Of a DNA stretch of 16,390 bases, positions 1-7,217 are shown piece after piece. Source of the stretch: Eubacterium sp. UBA3720 (GTDB taxonomy: Bacteria; Bacillota; Clostridia; Lachnospirales; Lachnospiraceae); the NCBI GenBank assembly GCA_002371335.1, contig DFHP01000162.1, positions 10,666 to 27,055 on the forward strand, in the 5' to 3' direction. The translations under genes were made by a program, and so were the position numbers. Positions within the stretch are counted from its first letter, which is position 1; each line of letters begins with the position of its first letter. Under the pieces are notes generated by a model that had not been told where the DNA came from, did no database searches, and saw only the letters and a list, made by a program, of their open reading frames with translations.

Positions 1-576
1 AACGAGCTGGCAAAGATCTGCAGATATGACGATATGGATGTGTACGAGATCATCCGGATCTGCAACATGCATCCGCGTGTGAATATCCTTAATCCGGGTC
101 CCGGCGTGGGAGGACACTGCATCAGTGTGGATCCCTGGTTCCTGGTGGGCGATTATCCGTCGCTGGCAAAGGTAATCGACGAATCCATGAAGACGAACGA
201 CGGAATGCCGGATTTTGTGCTCAACAGGATCTACGAGATCATGAAGGAAAACGGACTGAAGGATGTGTCCAGAGTCGGCCTTTACGGTCTCACATATAAA
301 GAAGATGTGGATGACATGCGCGAATCGCCGACGCTTCAGCTGCTGGAAAGCCAGCAGCGGCATCTGGCAGACGGGCTCAAAGTATATGATCCGTTCATTA
401 CCCGGGACGTGGTGGAACATCAGTTCCATGATCTGGACGATTTCCTTCACGCGGTGGATATGGTGGTCATCATGGTCCGTCACACGGAGATTCGGGAAAA
501 CGCCGCAAAGCTTAAAGGCAAGGTGATCCTGGACTGCCACAACATCATAGAGGAACCGGGAGTTTATCATATCTGA
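1..576 (+). CDS. wecC: UDP-N-acetyl-D-mannosamine dehydrogenase, C-terminal part (5' end outside window)
   Basis: This is the C-terminal 191 residues of a UDP-sugar dehydrogenase; the reading frame is open from base 1, so the N-terminal NAD-binding Rossmann domain lies outside the window. Such enzymes oxidise the C6 hydroxyl of UDP-ManNAc to the uronic acid using two NAD+. Visible landmarks are the catalytic-cysteine motif GGHCISVDPWFL (Cys codon at 118-120), the preceding glycine-rich stretch NPGPGVGGH, and the UDP-binding C-terminal domain with the family-typical GLTYKEDVDDMRESP segment. The VDPWFL form and the adjacent 2-epimerase gene favour the WecC (ManNAc) type over UDP-glucose dehydrogenase. 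The stop is followed by 35 bases before the epimerase start, consistent with one operon. A UDP-N-acetylglucosamine or N-acetylgalactosamine dehydrogenase is possible but less likely given the neighbour. Confidence 0.9.
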   Translation, partial: NELAKICRYDDMDVYEIIRICNMHPRVNILNPGPGVGGHCISVDPWFLVGDYPSLAKVIDESMKTNDGMPDFVLNRIYEIMKENGLKDVSRVGLYGLTYKEDVDDMRESPTLQLLESQQRHLADGLKVYDPFITRDVVEHQFHDLDDFLHAVDMVVIMVRHTEIRENAAKLKGKVILDCHNIIEEPGVYHI

Positions 577-611
577 TCCAAAATCGCATCTTAGGAAAGG
601 CTGGCATAGTG

Positions 612-1709
612 ATGAAAAAAGTAATGATTGTTTTTGGCACACGCCCCGAGGCGATCAAAATGTGCCCTCTGGTCAGGGAACTGAAAAAGAGCCCCGGGAT
701 ACGGACGATCGTCTGTGTGACGGGACAGCACAGGGAGATGCTTGATATGGTGCTGGAGGCGTTTGCGGTGGTGCCTGACTATGATCTGTCAGTCATGAAG
801 GACAGGCAGACATTGTTTGATGTGACGACGGGTATTCTGGACCGGATCAGAGTAGTGCTGGAGTCGGAAAAACCGGATCTGGTGCTGGTGCACGGAGATA
901 CGACCACTACGTTCGCCGCCGCGCTGGCCTGTTACTATCTGCAGATACGGGTGGGACATGTGGAAGCGGGGCTTAGGACGTTCAATATATACAGCCCGTA
1001 TCCTGAGGAATTCAACAGGCAGGCTGTGTCTCTTATCAGTAGTTTTAATTTTGCCCCCACAGAGGTTTCAAGGCAGAACCTGCTGAGGGAAGGAAAAAAC
1101 GAGGATTCGGTTTTTGTCACGGGAAATACGGCCATCGACGCGTTGAAGACAACGGTAATGTCTGATTATACCCATGCAGAGCTTCGATGGGCAGCGGGAA
1201 GCCGTCTGGTGCTCATCACGGCGCACAGGAGAGAGAACCTGGGAGAGCCGATGCGGAATATGTTCCGGGCGATACGCCGCGTCATGGAGGAGCATCCGGA
1301 TGTGAAGGCAATTTATCCGGTCCATAAGAATCCTGCCGTGAGAGAGACCGCGGCCGAAATATTCGGAGACGAGGACCGCATACATATCATCGAGCCGCTG
1401 GATGTGCTGGATTTCCATAATTTCATGGCGAGATGCCACATAATCCTGACGGATTCGGGCGGTATTCAGGAAGAAGCTCCGTCGCTTGGAAAACCTGTTC
1501 TCGTAATGCGTGATACCACGGAGCGGCCCGAGGGTATAGCGGCCGGGACATTGAAGCTTGTGGGAACGCAGGAAGAAACGATCTACAGGGAATTCAGCAG
1601 ACTTTTAACGGATGAAAAGGAGTACCGCGCCATGTCGCAGGCGGCGAATCCGTATGGCGACGGTACTGCCTGTGAAAAGATCGTAAAGGTGATCGAAGAA
1701 AAGCTGTAA
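612..1709 (+). CDS. wecB: UDP-N-acetylglucosamine 2-epimerase (non-hydrolysing)
   Basis: Interconverts UDP-GlcNAc and UDP-ManNAc in the cytoplasm, feeding the dehydrogenase encoded just upstream to give UDP-ManNAcA for polysaccharide synthesis. The protein of 365 residues has the expected full length and the family landmarks: FGTRPEAIKM at the N-terminus, HGDTTTTFAAALA, GHVEAGLRT, PYPEEFNRQ, ITAHRRENLGEP, the uridine-site segment LTDSGGIQEEAPSLGKPVLV and the following RDTTERPEG. The ATG at 612 gives the canonical MKKVMIVFGTRPEA start; an in-frame GTG at 609 directly before it is an alternative. Both are served by a purine-rich AGGAAAGG at 593-600. The gene is intact and no key motif is missing. 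Confidence 0.96.
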   Translation: MKKVMIVFGTRPEAIKMCPLVRELKKSPGIRTIVCVTGQHREMLDMVLEAFAVVPDYDLSVMKDRQTLFDVTTGILDRIRVVLESEKPDLVLVHGDTTTTFAAALACYYLQIRVGHVEAGLRTFNIYSPYPEEFNRQAVSLISSFNFAPTEVSRQNLLREGKNEDSVFVTGNTAIDALKTTVMSDYTHAELRWAAGSRLVLITAHRRENLGEPMRNMFRAIRRVMEEHPDVKAIYPVHKNPAVRETAAEIFGDEDRIHIIEPLDVLDFHNFMARCHIILTDSGGIQEEAPSLGKPVLVMRDTTERPEGIAAGTLKLVGTQEETIYREFSRLLTDEKEYRAMSQAANPYGDGTACEKIVKVIEEKL

Positions 1710-1715
1710 AAAAGT

Positions 1716-1766
1716 AAAACTTCCCACATGTCACAACTGTCTCTACAGCATGAAGAGGGGAGTTTT
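1716..1766 (+). promoter_or_regulatory. Intergenic hairpin between wecB and the heparinase-like gene
   Basis: AAAACTTCCC (1716-1725) pairs along its whole length with GGGGAGTTTT (1757-1766), giving a 10-bp stem with one G-T wobble around a 31-base loop. The loop contains a second small pairing, CTGT (1737-1740) with ACAG (1745-1748), flanked by two CATG tetramers that can also pair. It starts 7 bases after the wecB stop in a 118-base gap. The four T residues on the 3' arm are part of the stem and no further U-run follows, so a strong intrinsic terminator is doubtful. An attenuator, a weak terminator or an mRNA processing or stability hairpin are the alternatives. Function is inferred only from structure and position. 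Confidence 0.4.
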
Positions 1767-1827
1767 AGTGAATGAGAAATGGGAAACGTCCGGAAAGAAA
1801 GAGAGCAAAGGCGGATAAAAAGACATC

Positions 1828-3402
1828 ATGAAGCTTATGGACAGTAAAGCCGGATTATATATCCGTACGCTTAGATACATGAAATGCTCCCAGGTGTACC
1901 GGCGGATCATGAAAAAGGCGGGGTTTGGCTGCGGCACCGGAGTCAGGGTGCAGGCGGATCCGGAGAAATATCATCCTGTGGGAACAGTGGAGGAGCTGGA
2001 TCTTGATAAGGAGTTTCTGAAAAGATTCAGCGTTCGGGACCTGATGAATGACAGGTTTTCCTTCCTGCATTCAGAGGCGGAAAGTAACGGCAGCTGGGAG
2101 ATACGGGAGAGATCGGCTCTTTGGAATTATAACCTGCATTATTTTGAATACCTGTTTCCTCTGCTGGCAGAATTTCGCAAAGCCGGCGGCGTTCGGTATT
2201 TGGAAAAGGCAGTTTTTCTGATAAAAAGCTGGATCCGGAGGAATCCGAAAAAGGCCGGCGGCCCCGGATGGGAGCCTTATACGATCGACCTGCGCCTTGC
2301 GAACTGGCTTTCCTTTTATTCGATGGCGGAAAAAGAGCTGCCTGACGACTTCAGAAGGATGATGCGCTCTTCGATCCTGGAACAGTATAAGTTCCTCTCC
2401 CGGCATCTGGAGAAGGACATTCTGGGAAACCATTATTTCGAGGACCTGAAAACACTGATCCTTTGCGCTGTGTTCTTTGAGGACAGGAGAATGCTTGAGA
2501 GAGTTTACCCGGCGTTTCTTAAGGAATGCAAAGAAGAAATACTTGGCGACGGAATGCATTTTGAACTGAGCCCGATGTATCACAGGATCATTCTGGAAGG
2601 GGTGATCAAGGCATACGCGGCGCTGAAGGAATACGGGTATCCCGCAGAAGAACTGACGAGCTTTATCCGATCTATGTCAGACGCCTCATGGTCGATGGAA
2701 GAATCCCTTAACAGGATCCCGCTTTTTAATGACTGCGGAGATAATGTGGCGAAAAGCCTGAAGGGGCTGCTTGCCGCCGCAAAAAAGCATGCGGGTATCA
2801 TTCCGCGCTTCAGAAGCGCGTTTCCGGACGCGGGATTTTATATTTTCAGACGGGACGGATGGAAACTGATCGTGGACGCCGGCGCGCCCGGACCTTCTTA
2901 TATACCGGGGCACGCCCACTGCGACGCGTTAAGCTTCGAGCTATACAGGGACGGCGAACCGGTGATCACGAACTGCGGCACATTTGCCTATCAGTCGGAG
3001 CTTCGGGGCAGCTTCAGAAATACATCCTCGCATAACACGGTGATGGTCAACGACACTGAGCAGTCACAGTGCTGGGGAATATTCCGCATGGCCGGCAGAA
3101 GTAAGGTGCGGGTGATCGACGCCGGTAAGGATCATATACGCGCGGAGATGACCGATCATAAAGGACAGAAGGTACACCGGACCATAAAGTTCGGCAGGAA
3201 ACTTACGGTCACTGATGAATCGCCGGGAAACAAGCTCACAGGGTTTGTCCATTGGCTGCAGGAAATCCCGGCCGTATACAGATGTGATTCAAAAAAGAAG
3301 ATTGAACACCTGTACGCCCCGGAGTACGGATGCTGTAAGGCGATAACGGCGTCGGAGTACTCCGGTACAGGGAAAATAGGGATCGTAGTAAGACTGGAAT
3401 GA
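1828..3402 (+). CDS. Heparinase II/III-like (alginate lyase-like) polysaccharide-processing protein
   Basis: A 524-residue protein with the two-part architecture of heparinase II/III-like enzymes. An N-terminal alpha-helical toroid region (about 95-290) carries ALWNYNLHYFEYL, DLRLANWLSFY and GNHYFEDLKTL. A C-terminal beta-sandwich region (about 330-524) carries the family signature PGHAHCDALSFELY (360-373), followed by TNCGTFAY and SSHNTVMVND, with conserved histidines at about 251, 362 and 402. Known relatives cleave uronic-acid-containing polysaccharides by beta-elimination, and many anonymous members sit in exopolysaccharide loci. Here the neighbouring UDP-ManNAcA genes would supply a uronic acid substrate. 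The N-terminus (YIRTLRYMKCSQVYRRIMKK) is basic and shows no signal peptide, so export is unclear. The first ATG at 1828 is chosen; a weak AAAGGCGG lies at 1807-1814, and ATG 1837 is an alternative. Lytic activity is not proven by sequence. Confidence 0.82.
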   Translation: MKLMDSKAGLYIRTLRYMKCSQVYRRIMKKAGFGCGTGVRVQADPEKYHPVGTVEELDLDKEFLKRFSVRDLMNDRFSFLHSEAESNGSWEIRERSALWNYNLHYFEYLFPLLAEFRKAGGVRYLEKAVFLIKSWIRRNPKKAGGPGWEPYTIDLRLANWLSFYSMAEKELPDDFRRMMRSSILEQYKFLSRHLEKDILGNHYFEDLKTLILCAVFFEDRRMLERVYPAFLKECKEEILGDGMHFELSPMYHRIILEGVIKAYAALKEYGYPAEELTSFIRSMSDASWSMEESLNRIPLFNDCGDNVAKSLKGLLAAAKKHAGIIPRFRSAFPDAGFYIFRRDGWKLIVDAGAPGPSYIPGHAHCDALSFELYRDGEPVITNCGTFAYQSELRGSFRNTSSHNTVMVNDTEQSQCWGIFRMAGRSKVRVIDAGKDHIRAEMTDHKGQKVHRTIKFGRKLTVTDESPGNKLTGFVHWLQEIPAVYRCDSKKKIEHLYAPEYGCCKAITASEYSGTGKIGIVVRLE

Positions 3403-3419
3403 ATTCATAAGGCTGTGCC

Positions 3420-3661
3420 GGTAATTGCGAAACTCATGAGAGCGGGAAATTGTGTGATGATTCAAACGGTTTCCGCGCGAAGAACTTCTATGAATTCACT
3501 TCATCTGCCGCTACTATTCGCGAAATCATAAACTCGCTTCGCTCAGGCAGTATGATTTGTGCTCATACAGCAGATTCCGTTTATACAGAAGTTCGAATGC
3601 TTGTGCAGATTGTTTGAATCATTCACACAAATTTCCCGCTAAAGGGAGTCTGGCGATTACC
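3420..3661 (+). repeat. Long imperfect-palindrome repeat, copy A (about 242 nt)
   Basis: The 292-base gap between the heparinase-like gene and the first GT4 gene is almost entirely this element. Nested pairings from outside in are: GGTAATTGC (3420-3428) with GCGATTACC (3653-3661); a 27-nt arm at 3441-3467 with a 29-nt arm at 3612-3640, perfect apart from two single-base bulges; GCGCGA (3475-3480) with TTGTGC (3601-3606), including G-T wobbles; GAACTTCT (3482-3489) with AGAAGTTC (3587-3594); ATCTGC (3503-3508) with GCAGAT (3570-3575); and AAATCATA (3523-3530) with TATGATTT (3551-3558), closed by an apical loop of about 20 nt. No open frame of note and no tract of U residues is seen. The same element recurs, same orientation, at about 12467-12700 and from 16225. 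Confidence 0.9.
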
Positions 3662-3680
3662 TGAAAAGACAGGGATGAGA

Positions 3681-3686
3681 AGGAGG
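3681..3686 (+). promoter_or_regulatory. Strong Shine-Dalgarno supporting a TTG start
   Basis: AGGAGG within GAGAAGGAGGATCG lies 8 bases before TTG at 3695. The nearby ATG at 3702 is out of frame, so the ribosome binding site decides in favour of the TTG start. It lies 19 bases past the right end of repeat copy A. Confidence 0.8.
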
Positions 3687-3694
3687 ATCGCGCG

Positions 3695-4789
3695 TTGGAA
3701 AATGAGATTTTGTTTATAGGGCCGGCCGCGAAGGAAGGCGGACCGGCGATCAAAAACAGGATCCTGCTCAAATATTTGAAAAGGCATTCAAAGGTGGAAA
3801 TAAGGAACACCTATGACCGGACGTTGAAGGCAAGGCTTGCCGCCGTGCTTTCGATTTTATTTACAAGGCACAGATATGTCATCGTCTCGGTCAGCAGAAA
3901 GGGAAGACTTTTGCTTTATCCTTTTCTCCTGCTTCGAAAAAAGACCGGAGGGATCCGGTACGCGTGCATCGTCATCGGAGGAAAAGCCATTGAATCCTTA
4001 AGGAATCCTCTGTGCATCGGCGCGCTGAAAAACGCAGATATCGTGACTGCGGAGACGAAATCTCTTTCGAAACAGCTTCGGGAGGAATTCGCCCTGAACA
4101 ATGTGCATTGGATGCCGAATTATAAGGAACTTCCGCGAACGAAGTCCGGAGAGTTCTTCGACGATAAAGGAACTGAAGCTCCGGCAGGAGGAAAAGGGAA
4201 GAATGAAAGGAAGGATTCCGAAAAGAGATTTGAAAGACAAAAGCTTCGTTTTCTATTTCTTTCCAGGATGACAGACGCCAAAGGAGTTCCTACTCTTTTG
4301 AAATCTTTTAAGAAGGTGCTGGAGAGCGGCTTTGACGCATCCCTTGATTTTTACGGACCTGTGGACAAGGGACTGGATCCCCGGGTGCTGGAAGAGATCA
4401 TGCAGACGGAAGGCGCAGACTATCGGGGATCGGCACCAAACGATCAGGTGCTGAAGATCATGGAAGATCATGACGTTTTCGTATTTCCCACGGAGTATCC
4501 CTGGGAAGGCTTTCCGGCGGTTCTTGTGGAGGCGCTGGCAGCGGGACTGCCCATCATCGCAAGTGATATGAACTATAACCCTGAGATCATCAGGGACGGC
4601 CGTAATGGCTGGATATTTGAACGGGGGAACGGGGAACAGCTCTCCGATCTTCTCAGGCACTGCATTGAAAGCAGGGAAGAACTTGGCAGAGTGTCGGATA
4701 ATAACCGGGGCGAAGCCGAAAAATATAATGCTGAAAATGTCATAAATCTTTTTTTATCAAAATTACGAATAAACGGATGGCCGGTATGA
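3695..4789 (+). CDS. GT4-type glycosyltransferase (GT-B fold)
   Basis: A 364-residue retaining glycosyltransferase that probably adds one sugar of the lipid-linked repeat unit at the inner face of the membrane. The N-terminal acceptor half begins LFIGPAAKEGGPAIK. The C-terminal half starts at about residue 184 with FLFLSRMTDAKGVPTLL and contains the nucleotide-sugar motif E-x7-E (E271 to E279 in EGFPAVLVEA), then GLPIIAS and the NPEIIRDGRNGW segment. An unusually polar, charged stretch at about 151-183 (rich in Lys, Glu, Gly, Asp) joins the two halves and looks like an inserted linker. Translation starts at TTG with a perfect Shine-Dalgarno. The 3' end overlaps the next gene by an ATGA junction at 4786-4789. 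Sugar specificity cannot be read from sequence. It is the first gene after repeat copy A. Confidence 0.88.
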   Translation: MENEILFIGPAAKEGGPAIKNRILLKYLKRHSKVEIRNTYDRTLKARLAAVLSILFTRHRYVIVSVSRKGRLLLYPFLLLRKKTGGIRYACIVIGGKAIESLRNPLCIGALKNADIVTAETKSLSKQLREEFALNNVHWMPNYKELPRTKSGEFFDDKGTEAPAGGKGKNERKDSEKRFERQKLRFLFLSRMTDAKGVPTLLKSFKKVLESGFDASLDFYGPVDKGLDPRVLEEIMQTEGADYRGSAPNDQVLKIMEDHDVFVFPTEYPWEGFPAVLVEALAAGLPIIASDMNYNPEIIRDGRNGWIFERGNGEQLSDLLRHCIESREELGRVSDNNRGEAEKYNAENVINLFLSKLRINGWPV

Positions 4790-5862
4790 AAACAAGAGTT
4801 GCTATTGTATTGCCTTTTTTTTCGAGCGGAGGAGCGCAGATGATGATATCACGTCTGGCCTCACGTCTCGATCTGTCAGAAACAGAGGCGGAAGTGATCT
4901 GCATCTGCGGAGAACCGCAGAAGAATCGTATGGAAAAAGCGATCCTGGATCACGGGATCCCGATCAGATATATAGGGAAGAAAAAGGGCTTTTCAATCGG
5001 CGCCATCCTTCGTCTGAACAGGGAACTCAGCCGGTTTGATCCGGATGTGGTGCATTCACATCTGTCAGCCGGCGTTTATTGTGCCGCGTGGATCATGAGC
5101 CATCATGTGACGCTGCTTCATACGGTACACAACATTCCTGACAAGGAACTGCTGAAGATCAAACAGCTGGTGATGAAAATGCTGTACAGAAGAAAAGCGG
5201 CTGTTCCGGTCGCCATCTCCCATGAGATCCGTTCTCTGGTGAAGGCACATTACGGCATTGATACGGTGGAGCTTATCTATAATCCGGTGGATATCGGGCA
5301 GTTCTCGCGCGCCGCAAAGAAACAGCATTCGAATTTCGTCGCTGTTAACGCGGGGAGACTAAGCCCGCAGAAAAACCATCAGCTGCTGATCAGAGCTTTT
5401 ATCAGACATCACAAAAAATACGGGGAGGATGAGCTGTACATTCTGGGAGACGGGCCATGCAGGCCGGAACTGGAAAAGTTGATCCGGGAAAACGGCGCGG
5501 AAAACTACATTCATCTGGAGGGAAATGTAGATAACGTTGCGGATTACTTCGCCGGGGCGGATGTTTTCGTGCTGAGCTCGAAGTATGAAGGGCTTCCGCT
5601 GGTCGTACTCGAGGCGATGGCGGCGTCTTTGCCGGTCATCTCCACAGACGTGGGAGGAGTCAGGGATATCGTTTCTGATTCCGGGAACGGCATACTGACG
5701 GAAAGCGGCAGCGAAGAAGAGCTTATCAAAGCCTTGCGAATACTCAGGCAGGACAGAGAGAAAGCCCGTGCCATGGGTGAAAGGTCATTTGTGCTTGTTC
5801 AGAAATATGACACCTCTGTCATCGCGAAAGAGTATTCGGAATTATACAGGAAGTATTCATAA
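4786..5862 (+). CDS. GT4-type glycosyltransferase (GT-B fold)
   Basis: A 358-residue GT4 glycosyltransferase for repeat-unit assembly. Landmarks are the N-terminal VAIVLPFFSSGGAQMMISRLA glycine-rich loop; DVVHSHLSAGVY at about 88-98; HTVHNIPDK; the phosphate-contacting NAGRLSPQKNHQLL (R191 and K196); ILGDGPCRPELE; and the E-x7-E motif E268 to E276 in YEGLPLVVLEAMA, followed by PVISTDVGGVRDIV. The start at ATG 4786 is chosen because it forms an ATGA overlap with the stop of the preceding gene, typical of translational coupling, and gives the usual MKTRVAIVLP beginning. ATG 4777 in the same frame would add three residues. It resembles capsular and teichuronic-type GT4 enzymes generally; donor and acceptor are unknown. 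Confidence 0.9.
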   Translation: MKTRVAIVLPFFSSGGAQMMISRLASRLDLSETEAEVICICGEPQKNRMEKAILDHGIPIRYIGKKKGFSIGAILRLNRELSRFDPDVVHSHLSAGVYCAAWIMSHHVTLLHTVHNIPDKELLKIKQLVMKMLYRRKAAVPVAISHEIRSLVKAHYGIDTVELIYNPVDIGQFSRAAKKQHSNFVAVNAGRLSPQKNHQLLIRAFIRHHKKYGEDELYILGDGPCRPELEKLIRENGAENYIHLEGNVDNVADYFAGADVFVLSSKYEGLPLVVLEAMAASLPVISTDVGGVRDIVSDSGNGILTESGSEEELIKALRILRQDREKARAMGERSFVLVQKYDTSVIAKEYSELYRKYS

Positions 5863-5927
5863 AGACAGTATTTATAAAGACATAAAAGGCGCCGCGCCGG
5901 GAAGCCGGAGGAGCCGCACAGAAGCTT

Positions 5928-7217
5928 ATGGAGCATTTAGAAATCACGCGAACCACAATGGAAAAATCAAAAAACGCACGGGCAGAGGCAGAGTGTCCGG
6001 AGATCACGCGGTCCGGGGAAGGGTTAAGCATCGTGGCGGTCATGCTGGGCATTTATTTCATGATGATGCCCTTTGACTCTTTTCCGATGTTTGGAATGGG
6101 ATCCCTTCTGCGGATCATAGCGCTCTTTCCGGTCGGAGCCATAATCGTTTTCAAGCTTCGGCATACGATCGGGATCAACCAGCTTACGGTTTCCTTTTTC
6201 GTTTACTGTCTGTCGATCACGGTCAGCGTTTTTTATTCGATCAATCGCAGCGCATCCTTCACAAGTCTTTCCAGAGTTCTTCTGAACATGGTCATCGTAC
6301 TTTGTGTCGGCGGCATGTATGAGTACAACAAAAGAGAAATTGAATTTTTGAAAAGAAGTCTGGTCGCGGGAGGACTGGGTACCCTTGCCCTGACGCTGAT
6401 CTTTTCGGATACGAGTACCGACGGAAGGCTGACTCTCAGCATCAACGGAACGGTACAGGATCAGAATTACCTGAACGGATATCTTTTCTTTGCGTATGTA
6501 TATTTCCTGACGCGGCTGATCCGGAAGAGACGTGTTTTATCAGCGATCCCTGTGGGAGGGATCATATATTTCACTCTGCTGACCGGATCGAGGGGTGCGC
6601 TCGTGTCACTGGCAGGAATCTCTTTGGCCGTTCTTCTCTATATTTTGCATCAGGAGCACAGGCTGACTCCGAGGGTGATACTGATCCTTGCCGCCGTCGC
6701 TCTGCTGCTGGCTGTTCTTTATCAGCCGATACTTTCGATTTTGCCGGAGGCTGTCTCTAAAAGGTTCTCGGTGGAATACGTTATGGAAAACGGCAGCACG
6801 GGAAGGTCGGATATATGGAAGTACCTGATCGGACGTTTCCTGGAGGCGGATCTGTTCAGGACCCTGTTCGGGTTCGGCTATGCGACCGTGGTGCTGGTCA
6901 ATGAATACAATCGTCTGGTCGCCCATAATCTGTGGCTTGATCATCTGATCATGGGCGGGCTGATCGGAGAGGCGGTCTTTATCTATATGCAATATACGTA
7001 TATCAAAGCGGCGTGGAGATCAAAGGATCCGTTTCTGGTCGGAAGCTATATCGGTTTCCTGATCATGATGTTGACGCTTTCGCTTTTGTCATACAAACCC
7101 ATATGGAACTGCATGATGATGATCATGATCGTCACAGATTATCAGAGCAGGCATCCCGGAACATACGGGGCAGATGCGCAGGCAGCAGCAAGCCCCGAAG
7201 GGAGGATACATGAATAA
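5928..7217 (+). CDS. O-antigen/capsule repeat-unit polymerase or ligase, Wzy-like membrane protein
   Basis: A 429-residue polytopic membrane protein with about ten hydrophobic segments, after a polar N-terminal stretch of about 28 residues. Wzy-type proteins join lipid-linked repeat units on the outer face of the membrane. The O-antigen ligase/polymerase signature is visible: the membrane segment ending in LLTGSRGALVSLAGISLAVLLY, the large external loop with NGSTGRSDIWKYLIGRF and LFGFGYATVV, and the VAHNLWLDHLIMGGLIGEA segment. Its place beside glycosyltransferases and a flippase points to a polymerase rather than a Gram-negative-type ligase. A GGAGGAG at 5907-5913 lies rather far (about 14 bases) from ATG 5928; ATG 5958 is an alternative start. 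The 65-base gap before it carries GC-rich short complementary stretches but no clear terminator. Its end overlaps the next gene by 8 bases. Confidence 0.85.
   Translation: MEHLEITRTTMEKSKNARAEAECPEITRSGEGLSIVAVMLGIYFMMMPFDSFPMFGMGSLLRIIALFPVGAIIVFKLRHTIGINQLTVSFFVYCLSITVSVFYSINRSASFTSLSRVLLNMVIVLCVGGMYEYNKREIEFLKRSLVAGGLGTLALTLIFSDTSTDGRLTLSINGTVQDQNYLNGYLFFAYVYFLTRLIRKRRVLSAIPVGGIIYFTLLTGSRGALVSLAGISLAVLLYILHQEHRLTPRVILILAAVALLLAVLYQPILSILPEAVSKRFSVEYVMENGSTGRSDIWKYLIGRFLEADLFRTLFGFGYATVVLVNEYNRLVAHNLWLDHLIMGGLIGEAVFIYMQYTYIKAAWRSKDPFLVGSYIGFLIMMLTLSLLSYKPIWNCMMMIMIVTDYQSRHPGTYGADAQAAASPEGRIHE

Noticed and set aside
3420..3661. Integron attC site (imperfect palindrome after a gene cassette)
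   Set aside because: No GTTRRRY/RYYYAAC core pair is seen at the ends (the element has GTTTGAA/TTCAAAC internally). It is longer than usual attC sites, modules carry several genes, and no integrase is present.
3420..3661. Phase-variable invertible promoter
   Set aside because: The inverted arms enclose only the element's own paired interior; there is no unpaired promoter segment to flip and no recombinase gene nearby.
3420..3661. Ordinary rho-independent terminator
   Set aside because: The hairpin is far longer than a terminator and is not followed by a run of T; premature termination by another route remains possible.
5768..6076. Separate small gene encoding about 100 residues
   Set aside because: It lies in another frame over the end of the second GT4 gene and the start of the polymerase gene, has low-complexity basic composition and no ribosome binding site of its own.
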